From Ophiostoma sp. CBS 140.51 (Eukaryota > Ascomycota > Sordariomycetes > Ophiostomatales > Ophiostomataceae): a DNA stretch of 64,000 nucleotides. The DNA lies in NCBI GenBank assembly GCA_029298735.1, contig JANSLP010000019.1:62001-126000 (forward strand), in the 5' to 3' direction. The number at the start of each line of letters is the position of its first letter. Position 1 is the stretch's first letter. This document shows positions 11,696-22,770 of this stretch, piece after piece. The translations under genes and the position numbers were made by a program. The notes under the pieces were generated by a model. That model searched no databases. It was not told where the DNA came from and saw only the letters and a list, made by a program, of their open reading frames with translations.

Positions 11696-12254
11696 GAGAG
11701 AAGAGAAGACTCCTTTATGTATATAAAGATAAGCGTTTGATTTTGGCTGGCATCTTGTTTGGCGTTTTGGATTCGGAACTTGGGTAATGGATAAATGGAA
11801 CTGTACGACTGTACAGGCAGGAGCTCTGTAGAGCATATTGATTTTGAACAGGCAAAATACCAAGGCGATTTCTGGATTGTACTCAACGCAGATTTGTTTG
11901 CCCGTCGACCGTGTGATCTGTTTTATTAGTATACAAATCCCGCGTACAAGAGAGTCTGGGGAGTTTGTCAAGAATATGCTACGTATATTGACTTTGTAGT
12001 ATCCAAAAGAATATGTCCAAGAAGATGAGTGTCCAAGAGAGTAAATCAAAATAAGATCTTTAAATGCAATGTCCCGCCAGAAGAAATGGTATCAACCCCG
12101 CAAACAAAATGCCCCGTCCGGTCCTCAAACCCGGTGTATGCAATCCTCTCCATGCATGCCCAAAACAAAACAAAATAAAACAATGCTGATGATGTGACAA
12201 AGGAAATAAAAGTAGGAAAGTAAATAGTGGTCGTCGTCTTCGACTTTGTCGACG
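11696..12254. other. Convergent intergenic region, GT61 remnant to F-box gene
   Basis: This is A/T-rich sequence with no supported gene. It presumably holds the 3' UTR of the minus-strand F-box gene. Confidence 0.5.
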
Positions 12255-15200
12255 CTAACGCAGTCCATCCTGCGGCCCCTTCTCAATGATGAATTTGACC
12301 GGCTGGCGCGCCCGTCGTCTCTGACCACGCATCGCCGGTGTCGGCGTGGCAGCAATCGCCGCCTGCCGGAACGCCGGGTCCAACCCTAGCGTGCGGCGAC
12401 TCACTGGTTGCCACCCGGTGGGATTGTATTTCGGTCCACCCCGCTGCGCCTCCTGCCGCTCATCGTAGCCCCAACGGGCCACTCCACCGGCCGCCACCCA
12501 GCTGGCCAAGTTCTTGCACTGGCTCGCGTCTAGCCAGGCCAGCCTGGTACAGCCGTCCAGGACATGGTCGACACCGACACCCGTGACGCGGACGCAGCCA
12601 CGGACCGACAAACCACGCAAGTCTTGGAGGTGGAGCGCGACGCACCTTAGGGACGCATCAGAGACGGCGGAGCCACAAAAGGCAAGCCTCAGTTCTTGTA
12701 GGAGGGGTAACCCCAAGGCAACGACCTCGGTGGCTGTATCGGAGAGGGCACAGCAAAACGACAGATCCAAATGGGTCAGACTCTTGGCGGCATTGACAAG
12801 GGAGACGATGGCGTTGTCGGACAAATAGGTGCAGTCGGCTAGGCACAGGTGTGTCAAGGCGGTAAACCGGTAGGGCGCCCAGGACTGGAAGCCGGCATCC
12901 GTCACTGAAGTGCAGCGCGTCAGCGATAAAGCGCGCAGTCGAGGCGAGGCGTGTGCTGCCAAGTGGACCATGCTGCGGTCGGTAATGTGTTTGCAATAAG
13001 ACAAGTCCAGGATCGTCAACTGGGGACAGCCAATGATGGTGCCTGGTGCTGGACCGCTCTTGGCGGCGGCAGCCTGGTGTTGCTGCCGCTGCTGCTCCTG
13101 TTTCTGGGCCTGCCGGCTGCGGTTGTTGGAGCTGGAGATGGCGACAATTTTCGTGTTGGTGGCAGAGGACGCGGGCGGCGCAGGTGGCACGACCCAGCCG
13201 ACCACACGCGCCAGCAGGTTGTCGCCGACTTTGCGGCAGTTGCTCCAGTCCAGTTCCTCGAGCCCCGAGGCCTGCTCGCTCATGTCCAGGATCTGGTTGG
13301 CCGAGACGTCCCAGACCGACTTCATGCGCCATGCCTTGACGTTGCGGCCGCAGCGCTGCCACAGGACCTGAAAGCCTTCGTCGGTAATATGGAAGCAGTT
13401 GCTGATATCAATTTCAATGGCGCGCTGACCGACAAATGGCGCGACGATGTGCGACAGTGACCAGTCGTTGATACGCGAGTTGTAGGGCGCGAGGTCGACG
13501 TGCGTGCAAAGCTGGGGTGCCGTCGTAGCAACGCGGCGCCAATGGCGGCAGACACCGGCAAGGCGGATGAGTTCCGACAAGTCAAACTGCTTGAAGACGA
13601 GCACCAAGGCTTCTTCGGAAGGGAACTGATGGCTGTTGGAGAGTGGGGCATGATCGCGGTCACCGTTGGAGCCACGGACTGCACTCGGGCTTCGTCGTGC
13701 CTTTTTGAACGGTCCGCGTGTGTCTTGTTGTTGTTGCTGTGAGTGATCTTCCACCTTGATGCCGTTAAACTCCTCGATGATGCTGGTCGTTTCCTTGTCG
13801 GCCTTTTCCTTTTCTTTGCGGTCGGGCGGCGGTGGCGTCGTTTGTGGCGGGAAGGTAAACAGTTTGAGGGGACTGCTGTTGCTGTTGTTCGATTCGCTGG
13901 CTTGCAATGCTGGCAAGTTCTGGAGTGTGGATGACGAGGAGGATGATGAGAGTGAGGAGGACGAGGATGGTGATGATGCGGAAGACTCGGTCTGCGGAAC
14001 AGGCGGTGCCAACGAGTTGCGCCGGCGGTTGCGTAGGTTCTCCATGTCGACACTCAAAAACGGATCGGGGTCGCTCGGTTGTCGTGTCTCGGCGGCCTCG
14101 TCCTTGTGTGATGCTTTTGTGGGTGAGGATGGTTTGGAGGGCGTGGTGAAGGTGACGTTGGGAACGGAGTGACGGCGTAGTGAGGCGATTGAAGGGACAG
14201 GTGACGGGGTCTTGGGCCGCCATGGCGAGCCAAAGGCTGGCTCGTCCTTCATCTCGACATCTTCGTGTGGTCCGGAAGTGTCTTCGGTGGACTCGACTGT
14301 TGGCTCGTTGCCGTTTTCGTTTTCGTTTTCGTTGTCGCCCTCGGCAGCTTGGTTGTATCTTGCATGGGCAGTGGCTTCGACCTGGTTCTTGAGTCCCGGT
14401 GGACACCGCCGCCATAACTCTTCGAGTGCTTCGCCACTAATCATGAGGCACTCAACACTGGTGATGGAGCGCACCGTTGCTGTACGTCCTCGTGACAGGC
14501 CCAGGCTGGCCACCTCGCCAAAGTATTGGCCCTGCGTGAGGCGTGGGCGCGCAAAGGTCGAGGCAGCTTCGAGGACGCTGCCATTGGGAAGCTGGAGGAC
14601 AACCTCGGCCTCGCCGCGGACGATAAAGTAAATGTCGTTTCCCGGGCTGCCCTGGCAGATGATATCGGTAAATGGCGGGAAAGACTTGGGCTGGGCACTG
14701 AGGCCGAGGAAATGCAAGATGTCGGGAGGGAGGGTAGCGAACAACGGCAGCTCTTTGAGCGTTTTGCGCACATTGACGTAGCCACTACCCAGAGCGCTGC
14801 CGCCAACGGCGGGGTCTTCGATAACGCCGGGGCTGGGCGACTTGCGCTTCTTTGAGTTTGTCGGTGTTGTCGTCGCAGAAGGGTCTGTTGTTGATGAAGA
14901 AGGGGTGGCTGCAGCGTTCGACTGTGCGCTTGGTGTCGCTGTGCTTCCGCTGGTGCCCACATTGCGCCGTTCCTGCTGCTTCTTTTTGAGGATCGTGAGG
15001 CGCTCGTCGGCCTCTTGCCGGATGGCCTTTTCCATGTCTGGGTAGTGTGGCAGTTCCTGCTGCAGGTCCTCCTTTTTAAGGACGACCAGCAAACATTTTG
15101 ACCGCGCAACAATCGTGGCCGTCCGCGGAACGTCCATGAGCACGCCAATCTCGCCAAAGAAGGCGCCCGGCGTCAGCTCGGCATAGACGGCCTCGCCGTC

Positions 15201-15587
15201 ACGCGACGTGACAGCAACGACGCCGCGCACCAGCCAGTACATGGCCTTGGCGTCGTCTCCCTCAGTCAAAATCAAGTCGTGGGCAGCGTGGATCTGGGGT
15301 CGCAAGTGCTTGCCGATGGCGGCCAAGAAATCGTCGGGTGCAGACACAAAGAGGGGAAAAGAGCGAATGCGGTCGACAAGGTCAAGGGGCATGTCGGGAA
15401 ACGTCGAGGCCGTCAGCGGGCTGGGTCGTATGGGCCGTGTCGGGTTGGTCTCGACGTTGAAGGAGCGGATCATGGACGAGACGGTGCCGCCCTGTCCGCC
15501 GGCGCCGTTGTTGGCATTGTGGGCGGCATGGTGGTGGGCGAGGGCCCGGAAGGGCGATGTCGGCGACGGGCCGCGTGCCCGTCGCAT
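12255..15587 (-). CDS. Dual cyclic-nucleotide-binding, F-box and leucine-rich-repeat protein
   Basis: This intronless gene encodes 1110 residues with an uncommon domain order. The first cNMP-binding domain spans about 70-185 and keeps the phosphate-binding cassette (G145, E146, R155-T-A). The second spans about 275-400 and keeps its own cassette (G357, E358, R368-T-A). A disordered, Ser/Pro/Glu-rich linker follows at about 410-650; it carries two R-R-x-S protein kinase A consensus sites, RRHS (S474) and RRRNS (S525). An F-box follows at about 653-695 (FPSEEALVLVF, VCRHWRRVA). From about 715 to 1050 there are AMN1-like leucine-rich repeats of the F-box type (LTILDLSYCKHITDRS, LTHLDLSFCCALSDTA). 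The expected role is a substrate receptor of an SCF ubiquitin ligase. Control by cAMP or cGMP is inferred from the intact cassettes. The start at 15587 is a true ATG in an uninterrupted frame. Confidence 0.9.
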   Translation of the reverse strand: MRRARGPSPTSPFRALAHHHAAHNANNGAGGQGGTVSSMIRSFNVETNPTRPIRPSPLTASTFPDMPLDLVDRIRSFPLFVSAPDDFLAAIGKHLRPQIHAAHDLILTEGDDAKAMYWLVRGVVAVTSRDGEAVYAELTPGAFFGEIGVLMDVPRTATIVARSKCLLVVLKKEDLQQELPHYPDMEKAIRQEADERLTILKKKQQERRNVGTSGSTATPSAQSNAAATPSSSTTDPSATTTPTNSKKRKSPSPGVIEDPAVGGSALGSGYVNVRKTLKELPLFATLPPDILHFLGLSAQPKSFPPFTDIICQGSPGNDIYFIVRGEAEVVLQLPNGSVLEAASTFARPRLTQGQYFGEVASLGLSRGRTATVRSITSVECLMISGEALEELWRRCPPGLKNQVEATAHARYNQAAEGDNENENENGNEPTVESTEDTSGPHEDVEMKDEPAFGSPWRPKTPSPVPSIASLRRHSVPNVTFTTPSKPSSPTKASHKDEAAETRQPSDPDPFLSVDMENLRNRRRNSLAPPVPQTESSASSPSSSSSLSSSSSSSTLQNLPALQASESNNSNSSPLKLFTFPPQTTPPPPDRKEKEKADKETTSIIEEFNGIKVEDHSQQQQQDTRGPFKKARRSPSAVRGSNGDRDHAPLSNSHQFPSEEALVLVFKQFDLSELIRLAGVCRHWRRVATTAPQLCTHVDLAPYNSRINDWSLSHIVAPFVGQRAIEIDISNCFHITDEGFQVLWQRCGRNVKAWRMKSVWDVSANQILDMSEQASGLEELDWSNCRKVGDNLLARVVGWVVPPAPPASSATNTKIVAISSSNNRSRQAQKQEQQRQQHQAAAAKSGPAPGTIIGCPQLTILDLSYCKHITDRSMVHLAAHASPRLRALSLTRCTSVTDAGFQSWAPYRFTALTHLCLADCTYLSDNAIVSLVNAAKSLTHLDLSFCCALSDTATEVVALGLPLLQELRLAFCGSAVSDASLRCVALHLQDLRGLSVRGCVRVTGVGVDHVLDGCTRLAWLDASQCKNLASWVAAGGVARWGYDERQEAQRGGPKYNPTGWQPVSRRTLGLDPAFRQAAIAATPTPAMRGQRRRARQPVKFIIEKGPQDGLR

Positions 15588-15996
15588 TGTGACCGTGGGG
15601 TGTGGGGGAGGATCTAGAATTAGGATATGGAGAGCAGCCGGGCAGTACCAACTACCAGTATTGAGTTGTCGTCGATTCGATTGTACTCGCTATCTTGTGG
15701 TGGTCATGCTCGGTGTGTGGATGTGTGGAAGTGTTCTAGAAGGAAGGCGTTTCGACGTTGCCCGTTTCGGATGCTCCGTGAAAGCCTGTGCGCGGCAGAC
15801 AAGCTCACCGGGAGCCCACGAGCCAGCGATCCAGAAAGTGAAGGTGGGAGCACAGCGCAGAGTGGTCTTTGCGTCCAGAAACCACGGGAGCGGAGGCGAG
15901 CACGGCGTGGATAAATTGAAGTGGCTCGCTGGAGGAGATTGCGGTCTGAGGTGAAGCGGTGGGGTCGGTAGGGGTAGTGCGTCACGACGTGGTGGC

Positions 15997-16032
15997 GAGG
16001 AAGTCGACGAGGAAGTCGACGAGGAAGTCGAC
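15997..16032. repeat. Three tandem copies of GAGGAAGTCGAC
   Basis: Three perfect 12-bp copies are directly adjacent, and each contains a GTCGAC palindrome. They lie about 410 bases upstream of the F-box gene ATG, in its likely promoter or leader. Confidence 0.9.
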
Positions 16033-17841
16033 GAGGGATTGAGGAGTATCGCGAGGAAGGTGAAGGAAATCGAGATGTTTAGACGTTGGATGTTTCGTCG
16101 TCAAGCAGACTGGAATGAAGACGAGACTGAGGAGCGAATGTCAGCAACAGAAGGAGAGTCTCAAGTCGACCTGGGCGGGGCACGGGGGCAATTCGACGCG
16201 AAGAGGACGTACCTTGCGATACAACGGTTGATGTCAATGGATGATTGGTGACGATGGTCGGGGAAGAGATCAAAATGACGACAGGAACGACGCTGGCAGT
16301 CAAAGCCGTTGAATATGTTGGTTCGTCGTGTGCTGCTGACTTGGTCGCTTGGTCGCTTGGTCGCTCTTTCCTCAAGTAATTACCTTCTTTGCACGCGTAG
16401 ACGGAAGGAAGCTTTGGTGGGGCCCGTCTGGGTCTTTTTTGGTGCTTTGGGGAGGCGATTCTTGGGCGTTTGGCGCGGGACAAGCGGAAGGGCCGTAGCG
16501 GGTTGGACAAAGAGGAGCAGTGATATTGGTAACAATGGGGAACGTGACAGACGAGGGTGAGAATGAAGATCACGATAATCGATGAGAGATGAAGACAGTC
16601 GCTCCTTCCCTTCGAGGGGCAATGCAATACGTATCGTGTGCTCTCCGTACTGTGTCGTTTCGAAAACGGTCAAAGCGGCAGGTGCAAGAAGAACAGATGC
16701 TCAGTGCGAGAAGGAGCGATCGATGGAAAGAAGGAATTATTGCGTCGCAGGGGCTGTTATGACGGTCATGACAGTGAGAGAGTGCTCAATTGTTAGTGGC
16801 CGTTTTGCGGCTTTAGCACCTCACCACCTGAACACTTTCCTCAGTAAGGGCCCTCCCAAGTCCCACACGCGCGAGACAGGGAACATGTCGGTAGCCCGTT
16901 TTGGCCGTTTGGTGGGAGGGGTTTGCGGGTGTGTGGGTGTATTTCGCCCTGTGAAAATAAACTACAGCGGCGTCGACTTTTTGGAACTTTTTGGTTGTTG
17001 CGGCTGCCCCACACCAATGACGTTCTTAGCTTCATTTGGGTTGCCATTTGGTTGGTTTTAGTTGTTTTTTGGTTCACTTTGGTTCACTTTTGGCCTTGTA
17101 TGTCGTAGGCTAAGAAAGAACAACGCCTCGTGCTGAAAGCCATTGTCACCAACAATGCAGTGATGAATGAATGCAATCGAGTTGGTGTACAGTATCTGTT
17201 GGCTTCTGTGTCTTTGGCTAATGGCAACTTCCGTCGGGATACAGTCTCGGAAGGTGTTTACTCAAGAGTAGAATGGCAGCGCTTATCGCGTAACCTTCAG
17301 GGGCTTACAGGCCTGTTCATCCTCCGGTCGCGATCCTTCTTCCTGCGATGCTGGTTAAGGCCGAACCCGCCGAAGCGTCGGCAGTATTCCTGCAAGGAAA
17401 ATGCAGGACAAATACAGGGTCTTTCTCTTCTTTCTATTTCTCCTCTTTGGAGCATTGCGATATGTTGACATCTCATTTAACAAGAGCCACTCTCGTGCAG
17501 CCCCTGAGAGCCAACGCAAGCCAGCCAGAGCCAGTAAAAGCCAGACCAAACAAAAGAGTAAAAGCCCGCTCGAGCCCCCAATCCGTTCGAACCATGCTTG
17601 AAGCGTGCTAGAACCTCGCTAACGGCTGCAGCGCACTCACATTTCATCTCCCGTTGGCCTCTTTTCCCCTCATATTTCGGCCGTCTTCAAAGGAAACGGA
17701 GAAGGCAGTATTGAATCCAAACGGGACTCAATAAACATGATGAAATTGTGAAACGATTCTGTCGAGTTGGAAGATGAATATCCTAGAGGACATCTCTGAA
17801 TAACGAGCAGTCATAGGAAAGAGCAAGACGAACCCAAGGCT

Positions 17842-17877
17842 CGTGGTCGTGGTCGTTGTCGTGGTCGTGGTCGTGTT
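17842..17877. repeat. CGTGGT hexamer repeat
   Basis: Six tandem hexamers are present: four are CGTGGT, one is CGTTGT and one is CGTGTT. Translation gives a poly-Val run in one frame, which I regard as non-coding. Confidence 0.85.
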
Positions 17878-18641
17878 CTTGTTCATCCTGGCATGGTTCT
17901 TAGGTTACTGTGGTCTGGTCGTGAGGTGGTCCGTGAGCATGCACACGCACGCGATGCTGCCCTGCAAAAAAGCTTGCTCAAGTGTTCGAGAAGCACTGGA
18001 AGTGTTCGAATTGGTTCGAATTGCCCTTCTGTTGTTCTAGCGTTTCCAGCACATGGACTGTGCTTTTTCTTCTGTGAGAGGGTGTGAACAGGGGCAGGGT
18101 CTGGACAGGGTGGTATTTTACGGAGCATTCATGCGTGAAATACGGAGGATGGAGAGGGTCGTCGCGATCTTCACAGTGAGAAACGAGAGTGGTTTGCAAA
18201 AAAGTATGGAGGTTGTCATTGGAAGTGAGTGAGAATGATCTCGTTATTCTAAAACATGTGGACTGGATATTTTTTATTATCGACAAGTACTTGTGGGGAC
18301 CGAAGCCCTTCTTTGCATCGCCAGTTCGGCTGTCCTGATTGCTTTCGCTGTGTAATCTTGGCGCTGCGTTTCTGATATTTTAATGTGGAAGGCCATAGTG
18401 ATGTGTCTTCGCTACTGCAAGGAGCGCTCGCTTCAACGCCAGAATGTGATCCGTGCAGAGTTGGTGATAAGGGCTGCGATGAACGTGGCAGAAGCTGCTG
18501 ATATATTGACGACCTCGTATCAGGCGGATTGCACCGTGTCGTAACTTGTCGGCCTGCTTGTTTCCGACGTCGGTCGATGATAGACATGTCCGCACTCCTT
18601 CTTTGCTTGTTGTCGTTTCATTTCGATCCAACTTCTTCCTC

Positions 18642-19076
18642 TCAAATCCCACAGTACCCCGAGTTGCAGTCCAATCCGGTCGCCGTGTGGCAGCAGACGG
18701 CACCTCCGGCACAGAAGCATGCCAGCTTGGCATCGCCGGCGTGGTGGAAGTGCATACGGGAGGATGACGAGGAGGTGGATGGCTTCTTCCACGAAGTCAG
18801 CCAAGACGGCAGCATTGGATGGCCCTTGCTGTGTTTTCTGCTGCCCGTCTTTGGCGCCTTCACGACATACGGCAGCTGAAACGTCTTTGGCCGTTCGTTG
18901 GGGTGTGTATGTGTTGAGACGGGTGTCGTGGTAGAGTGGCCGACGTCACTATGTTGTGGTGTAGTCTGGTGTTGACGGTTGCCGCCAAGTGGTCGTTGAA
19001 GATGTGTTGATGTGGGTGCGGCGAGTGTGAGGGTTGCCGTCAAGAGAGCTAGCAAGAACTGAAAGAGGAACTTCAT
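18642..19076 (-). CDS. Small secreted cysteine-rich protein (effector-like candidate)
   Basis: This predicted 144-residue protein has an N-terminal signal peptide (MKFLFQFLLALLTATLTLAA, likely cleaved near residue 20). The middle region is low-complexity and rich in His, Thr and Pro (about 21-110). A compact C-terminal module holds all six cysteines at 120, 122, 128, 129, 137 and 142, in the pattern C-x-C-x5-C-C-x7-C-x4-C, ending CGI. Six cysteines after a disordered pro-like region is the architecture of many fungal secreted proteins, including effectors and antimicrobial peptides. No known family is recognised. The frame extends 12 codons further upstream but opens on TTG, and the ATG at 19076 places the signal peptide exactly at the N-terminus. 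The gene stands alone in sparse DNA. Dibasic KK at 97-98 could be a KEX2-type site, but this is weak. Confidence 0.68.
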   Translation of the reverse strand: MKFLFQFLLALLTATLTLAAPTSTHLQRPLGGNRQHQTTPQHSDVGHSTTTPVSTHTHPNERPKTFQLPYVVKAPKTGSRKHSKGHPMLPSWLTSWKKPSTSSSSSRMHFHHAGDAKLACFCAGGAVCCHTATGLDCNSGYCGI

Positions 19077-20697
19077 CTTGGCGATGGTGATTGTGAAACA
19101 GAAGTCGGACAAGGAACGGCGGCTTGACTTATTGGCAGCGAAGTGAGAATGAGGCGGTGTTGTTGCGTTCGCAAGAAGTCGTCATGTAAACAGAAGGAGA
19201 GAGCCGGGAGACGAGGAAGGCGCGTTGGGCGAGTCAAATATGCCGACAATCGCTGAGGTCCAGACTTTTGTTAACGAGGGAGGCTGTCAATATACAACCT
19301 CAAAGGGCTGAACAGATTGAAGCTGGTGATGAAGCTTAATTGACTGGAGGCGTGAAAAAAAGAGGAAGAGTATTGAAGCCGCACAAAGGAGAGACAAAAA
19401 CCCAGGAAAGAGGGAGAACAGAACCAACCCAAATGACAGGAAGCAAGACAGCGGGATCGTGTACTGATATATCAGCCCACGAAGAATGCGAGGCAAGCAG
19501 GCACAAAAGGCCCAAAAAGGCACGATTGACAGCTTCGGAACACGGGCGGTAGAAGAGGTGTACAGACAGCAGTACAGAATTCAGAAAGCTCAACATATTA
19601 CACGGAAGTACAGGCACGACACGCAGGCACACAAATAAACGCCCATCTTCCCTTCTTACCCGGCACATCAGGGAGGACGACGCGAGGGAAAAGGGGAAAG
19701 AGCAATCGCGGCTGGAAGAAGGCTTCAAGGCTGAACACAGAAACGGGAAGATAAAAAGCGGAAGACGGAAGATGGAGACTGTCAATAAAAATATATAGCT
19801 TAGAGTGAGTGCTATGGGCGCACCTACTTTGTATTTATTATTTCTGTCGTCTGTACATAGGCTGCATTCTTCCATATGAGGTCCACCACTTGCACGGAGA
19901 TTCTGTGAAAAGACTGCGTAGGTGGGTGTAAGTGGGTGGCGAATTTATGTCGGTGCCGGTGAAGGTTAACAAAGCAAAAAAGAATGACGAGTTTGTGTAA
20001 TAATTGTGAAGAGGACAGAGTAAAAGCACGGGCACACCTTTTGATCATGCCTTGAGTTTTGCGGAGAACAAGGCGACACCAAATAAAGTGAGGGCACATG
20101 GTCACAAAAGAGAGGTAGAATGAGGATGATCGGACACCCACCGGCAAAATACAACTTCGCGCACGATGTATCGAGCACGCGGCCCACGGACGTTGGCGCG
20201 GCTCAATTTGCGGCTGATATTAGCCATACATATGAAGAAAGGGACGAGTTATTCGACAGACAAATACACCCAAACCATGTGATCGGATCAAGATGGGGTA
20301 AATACTGTGTGATCCGTCCCCATCACCACAAGCAAGCAAGTGAAGCTTCTCAGCGAATGTCGGTTATTCCAGGTGACTGTTGGTGTAGATGCAGCATCCT
20401 GGGAAGCTTCGAGATCAGAAAGCTACTTTGGCGTCGATCAGGGACTTAATCTCAAGGCGAGCCAAGACATTGACAGGGCTGGCGCGGCACTTTTCCATGT
20501 TCTAGAATTTAGTCGCATGCACACCTGTAAACATGGGACGAGGTCGTACTTCGGCCGGTCGTGTGCTTGAAAGTGAAAAATGTCGCTTGTCATTGAAACA
20601 CCTTGGGCACCTTCGAAACAGGCCCACGCCATGTAAGGATATTATGTTGTACAGATATCTACTCTCTCCACCGAGACTTCATTTACACCCTGTCTCT
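19077..20697. other. 1.6 kb gene-free region
   Basis: This is the upstream region of the secreted-protein gene and the 3' side of the UVRAG gene. No supported gene or notable repeat is seen. Confidence 0.5.
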
Positions 20698-22770
20698 TCA
20701 TCCCCTCTCTCTCATACCCTTCGTCCTCAGTGTCCACGTACCAGCCTCGTCAAAGGGCAGGTGTAGCGTCGACGCCGGCGAGGACGCAACCGACGATGGC
20801 GCTGCTACTGCGACTGCGGGCACACTGGGCACATTGTTGGCTGTCGTCGTTGTCATGTTGGTATTGTTGGTCGCGCGCGTGGTCATCCGGGTGGTTGTCG
20901 GCAGCAGACCCCTGGTAGTGACAACGGCCGCGTCTTTTCGTGAGTCGTGTCTTTCTCCCTTGTAATTCGGCTCTTCGTCGGTCCCCCCCGCACTATGTCT
21001 CTGGATATGCCCCTGCCACAGCCCGCGGACACCGCCCTTTTTGCGTTCCGGCAGGTCTTCGGTGCCGGCACTGCAGACATACAACAGGTACTGCAGATTG
21101 GGCAGAGTGTGGCGAATGTCCACGACTTTCAATCCCTGGGCATGGCACAAGGTCTCAATGTTCTTGTTGAGCAAGAACCAGGCATAATCAAAGCGGTACT
21201 GCGCATTCAGTCCGCCGCGCGGCATGTAGAGAGGAAACTCCCGCTGGGCGTCCGGGATGGACTTGCTAATGTCGTCGCGGACCGACGAGCGGGAACCGTA
21301 GGCGGTGATGCGGTAGGGCAGGGCAACGCCCAAGTATGTTTGTAGACTGTTGACCAGCACCGCAACAAAACCGAGGGCGGCCGACAGTGTATCCTCGGCC
21401 CGCCCGCCACTGCTCTTCTCCACCATGGGACTATACACGGTATTGGGCAACGGCATGCCGCAAATCTGGAAGGCGAGCGGCTCGTCCACACCGCGCGCAG
21501 GGGAAATGTTGTAGATGCGTATGAGATCTTCACACACGCGCCGGCGCTGCCCCCGAATGTCGTCCCGTGTGCGCTGCGCCGTGGCGCGCGACGAGGCCAG
21601 TTTTTGGTTGGCATGCTCGACATCGGCCCAGGCGCGCTGCTGGAGGTCGCGGCCGGCCGCAATGGCGGCCCTCCGGATATCGAGCGACTCGGAAAGGTCG
21701 GCGCGTTTCTTGCGGGCGGCGTCCGTGAGACGCCAACGATGCGCCAACCCCTTGAGGGCCCGCCGGCAGCGGGCCTCGGCTTCGGGCAGGAGGAGGGCGG
21801 CGCTACTTTCGTCTTGGCTGTCTTCCACTCTAGAAGCCTCGTCGGCCATGACTTGTTCGATTTGCTGGGCGAGCTTGTCCTGGGTAGCTAAGCAGTCCTG
21901 GAGCGAGTTTTCGAGGTTGGCGAGGCGCATCAAAGCGTTGTAGGAGGAAGTGGGCAAGGGCGGGACGCCAATGAGGTTGCTGCGCGCGCCGCCCGCCGGA
22001 GCGACCAGCCGGTTCTGTGGCACACCGGCCATGTAAATGCCATCGAGCAAATGGAAGACGAGGGCGTTGGGTGGGAAGTGGATGTTTTGGAGGGAGCCGA
22101 TGCAGCCGAGGAAGCGCAGGTCGACGTCGTCTTCGAGGAGGAGGGACCATGATGGTGGGAAGGAGGAGGGGGAAGATGTCGTCGAGGATGTCGTCGAGGA
22201 TGTGGTGGTCGCGCTTGGCGCTCGTCGCACCCAGACCTTGACAGTCAGCTGTGAAGATCGTGAGAGGAACGGATCGAGGTCGATCAAGTCAAAGAATCGA
22301 AAGTTGAAGTTCTATAGGTTAGCGGGGAACATTAAATTGAACTGTTCGGAGAGGATACGTACTGTCGCCCGCTCTTCGACCTCGCTGACGTAGATGGGCT
22401 CGTCCGCCCCATCATTGTGCAGCGAGAAAAAGGCATCGGCCGTGCTGCTGTCCAGCGCCTGCTCCAAGATGTGCTGTCGTGCCAGCGCGTTGGCACCAGA
22501 CAGAGTTGCGCTGCGGTTGCGCGTGTGGGCAGACCCGTTACTGTCGGCCACCAGGTCATCGCTGGATCTAGAGTGATGTAGTGCTTTTCGTAAGGATGCC
22601 CGCTTCTTGCCCCGATCGGCCGACAAGGCGAGTCCTCCAGGGCCAACGCTCGCGTCGTCAATGCTGTACTTGCGCGGCTGCGTGAACGTGAGGTTGCGCA
22701 GGTAGATGCCGCGCAGGTGGCGCAGTTTGCGGTTCTGGGGAAGGAGGAAGGATGGTTGTGAGGTCGACAT
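20698..22770 (-). CDS. UVRAG/Vps38-type subunit of the Vps34 PI3-kinase complex
   Basis: The product belongs to the Atg14/UVRAG family (Vps38 in yeast), whose members join Vps34, Vps15 and Vps30 in PI3-kinase complex II on endosomes. The model is complement(join(20698..22311,22363..22770)), 673 residues. The 51-nt intron has a GTACGT donor, a CTAAC branch site and a CTATAG acceptor in phase 0, and splicing joins ERAT to NFNFRFFDLID, a conserved start of the C2-like region. The N-terminus shows the family block QNRKLRHLRGIYLRNLTF. A coiled-coil-rich region spans about residues 260-395, and the conserved FPLYMPRGGLNAQYRFDYAW block lies near 500-560. The last 110 residues are Thr/Asn/Ala-rich and disordered. 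The ATG at 22770 is genuine. Assignment to Vps38/UVRAG over Atg14 rests on the N-terminal block and the long C-terminal domain. Confidence 0.87.

Larger units (their letters stand above)
15588..18641. other. 3 kb gene-free region
   Basis: This is the upstream region of the F-box gene and the 3' side of the small secreted protein gene. No convincing gene is seen. It holds a 12-bp tandem repeat (15997-16032) and a CGTGGT hexamer repeat (17842-17877), and is otherwise unremarkable. Confidence 0.5.

Noticed and set aside
15208..15954. 248-codon plus-strand frame overlapping the start of the F-box gene
   Set aside because: Most of it is antisense to the first cNMP domain; no recognisable protein features.
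17995..18030. GTTCGAATTGGTTCGAATTG sequence resembling a tRNA T-loop
   Set aside because: No acceptor, D or anticodon stem can be formed around it; it is a short direct repeat.
17843..18040. Small frame with a poly-Val start that looks like a membrane segment
   Set aside because: The Val run is produced by the CGTGGT hexamer repeat; nothing else supports a gene.
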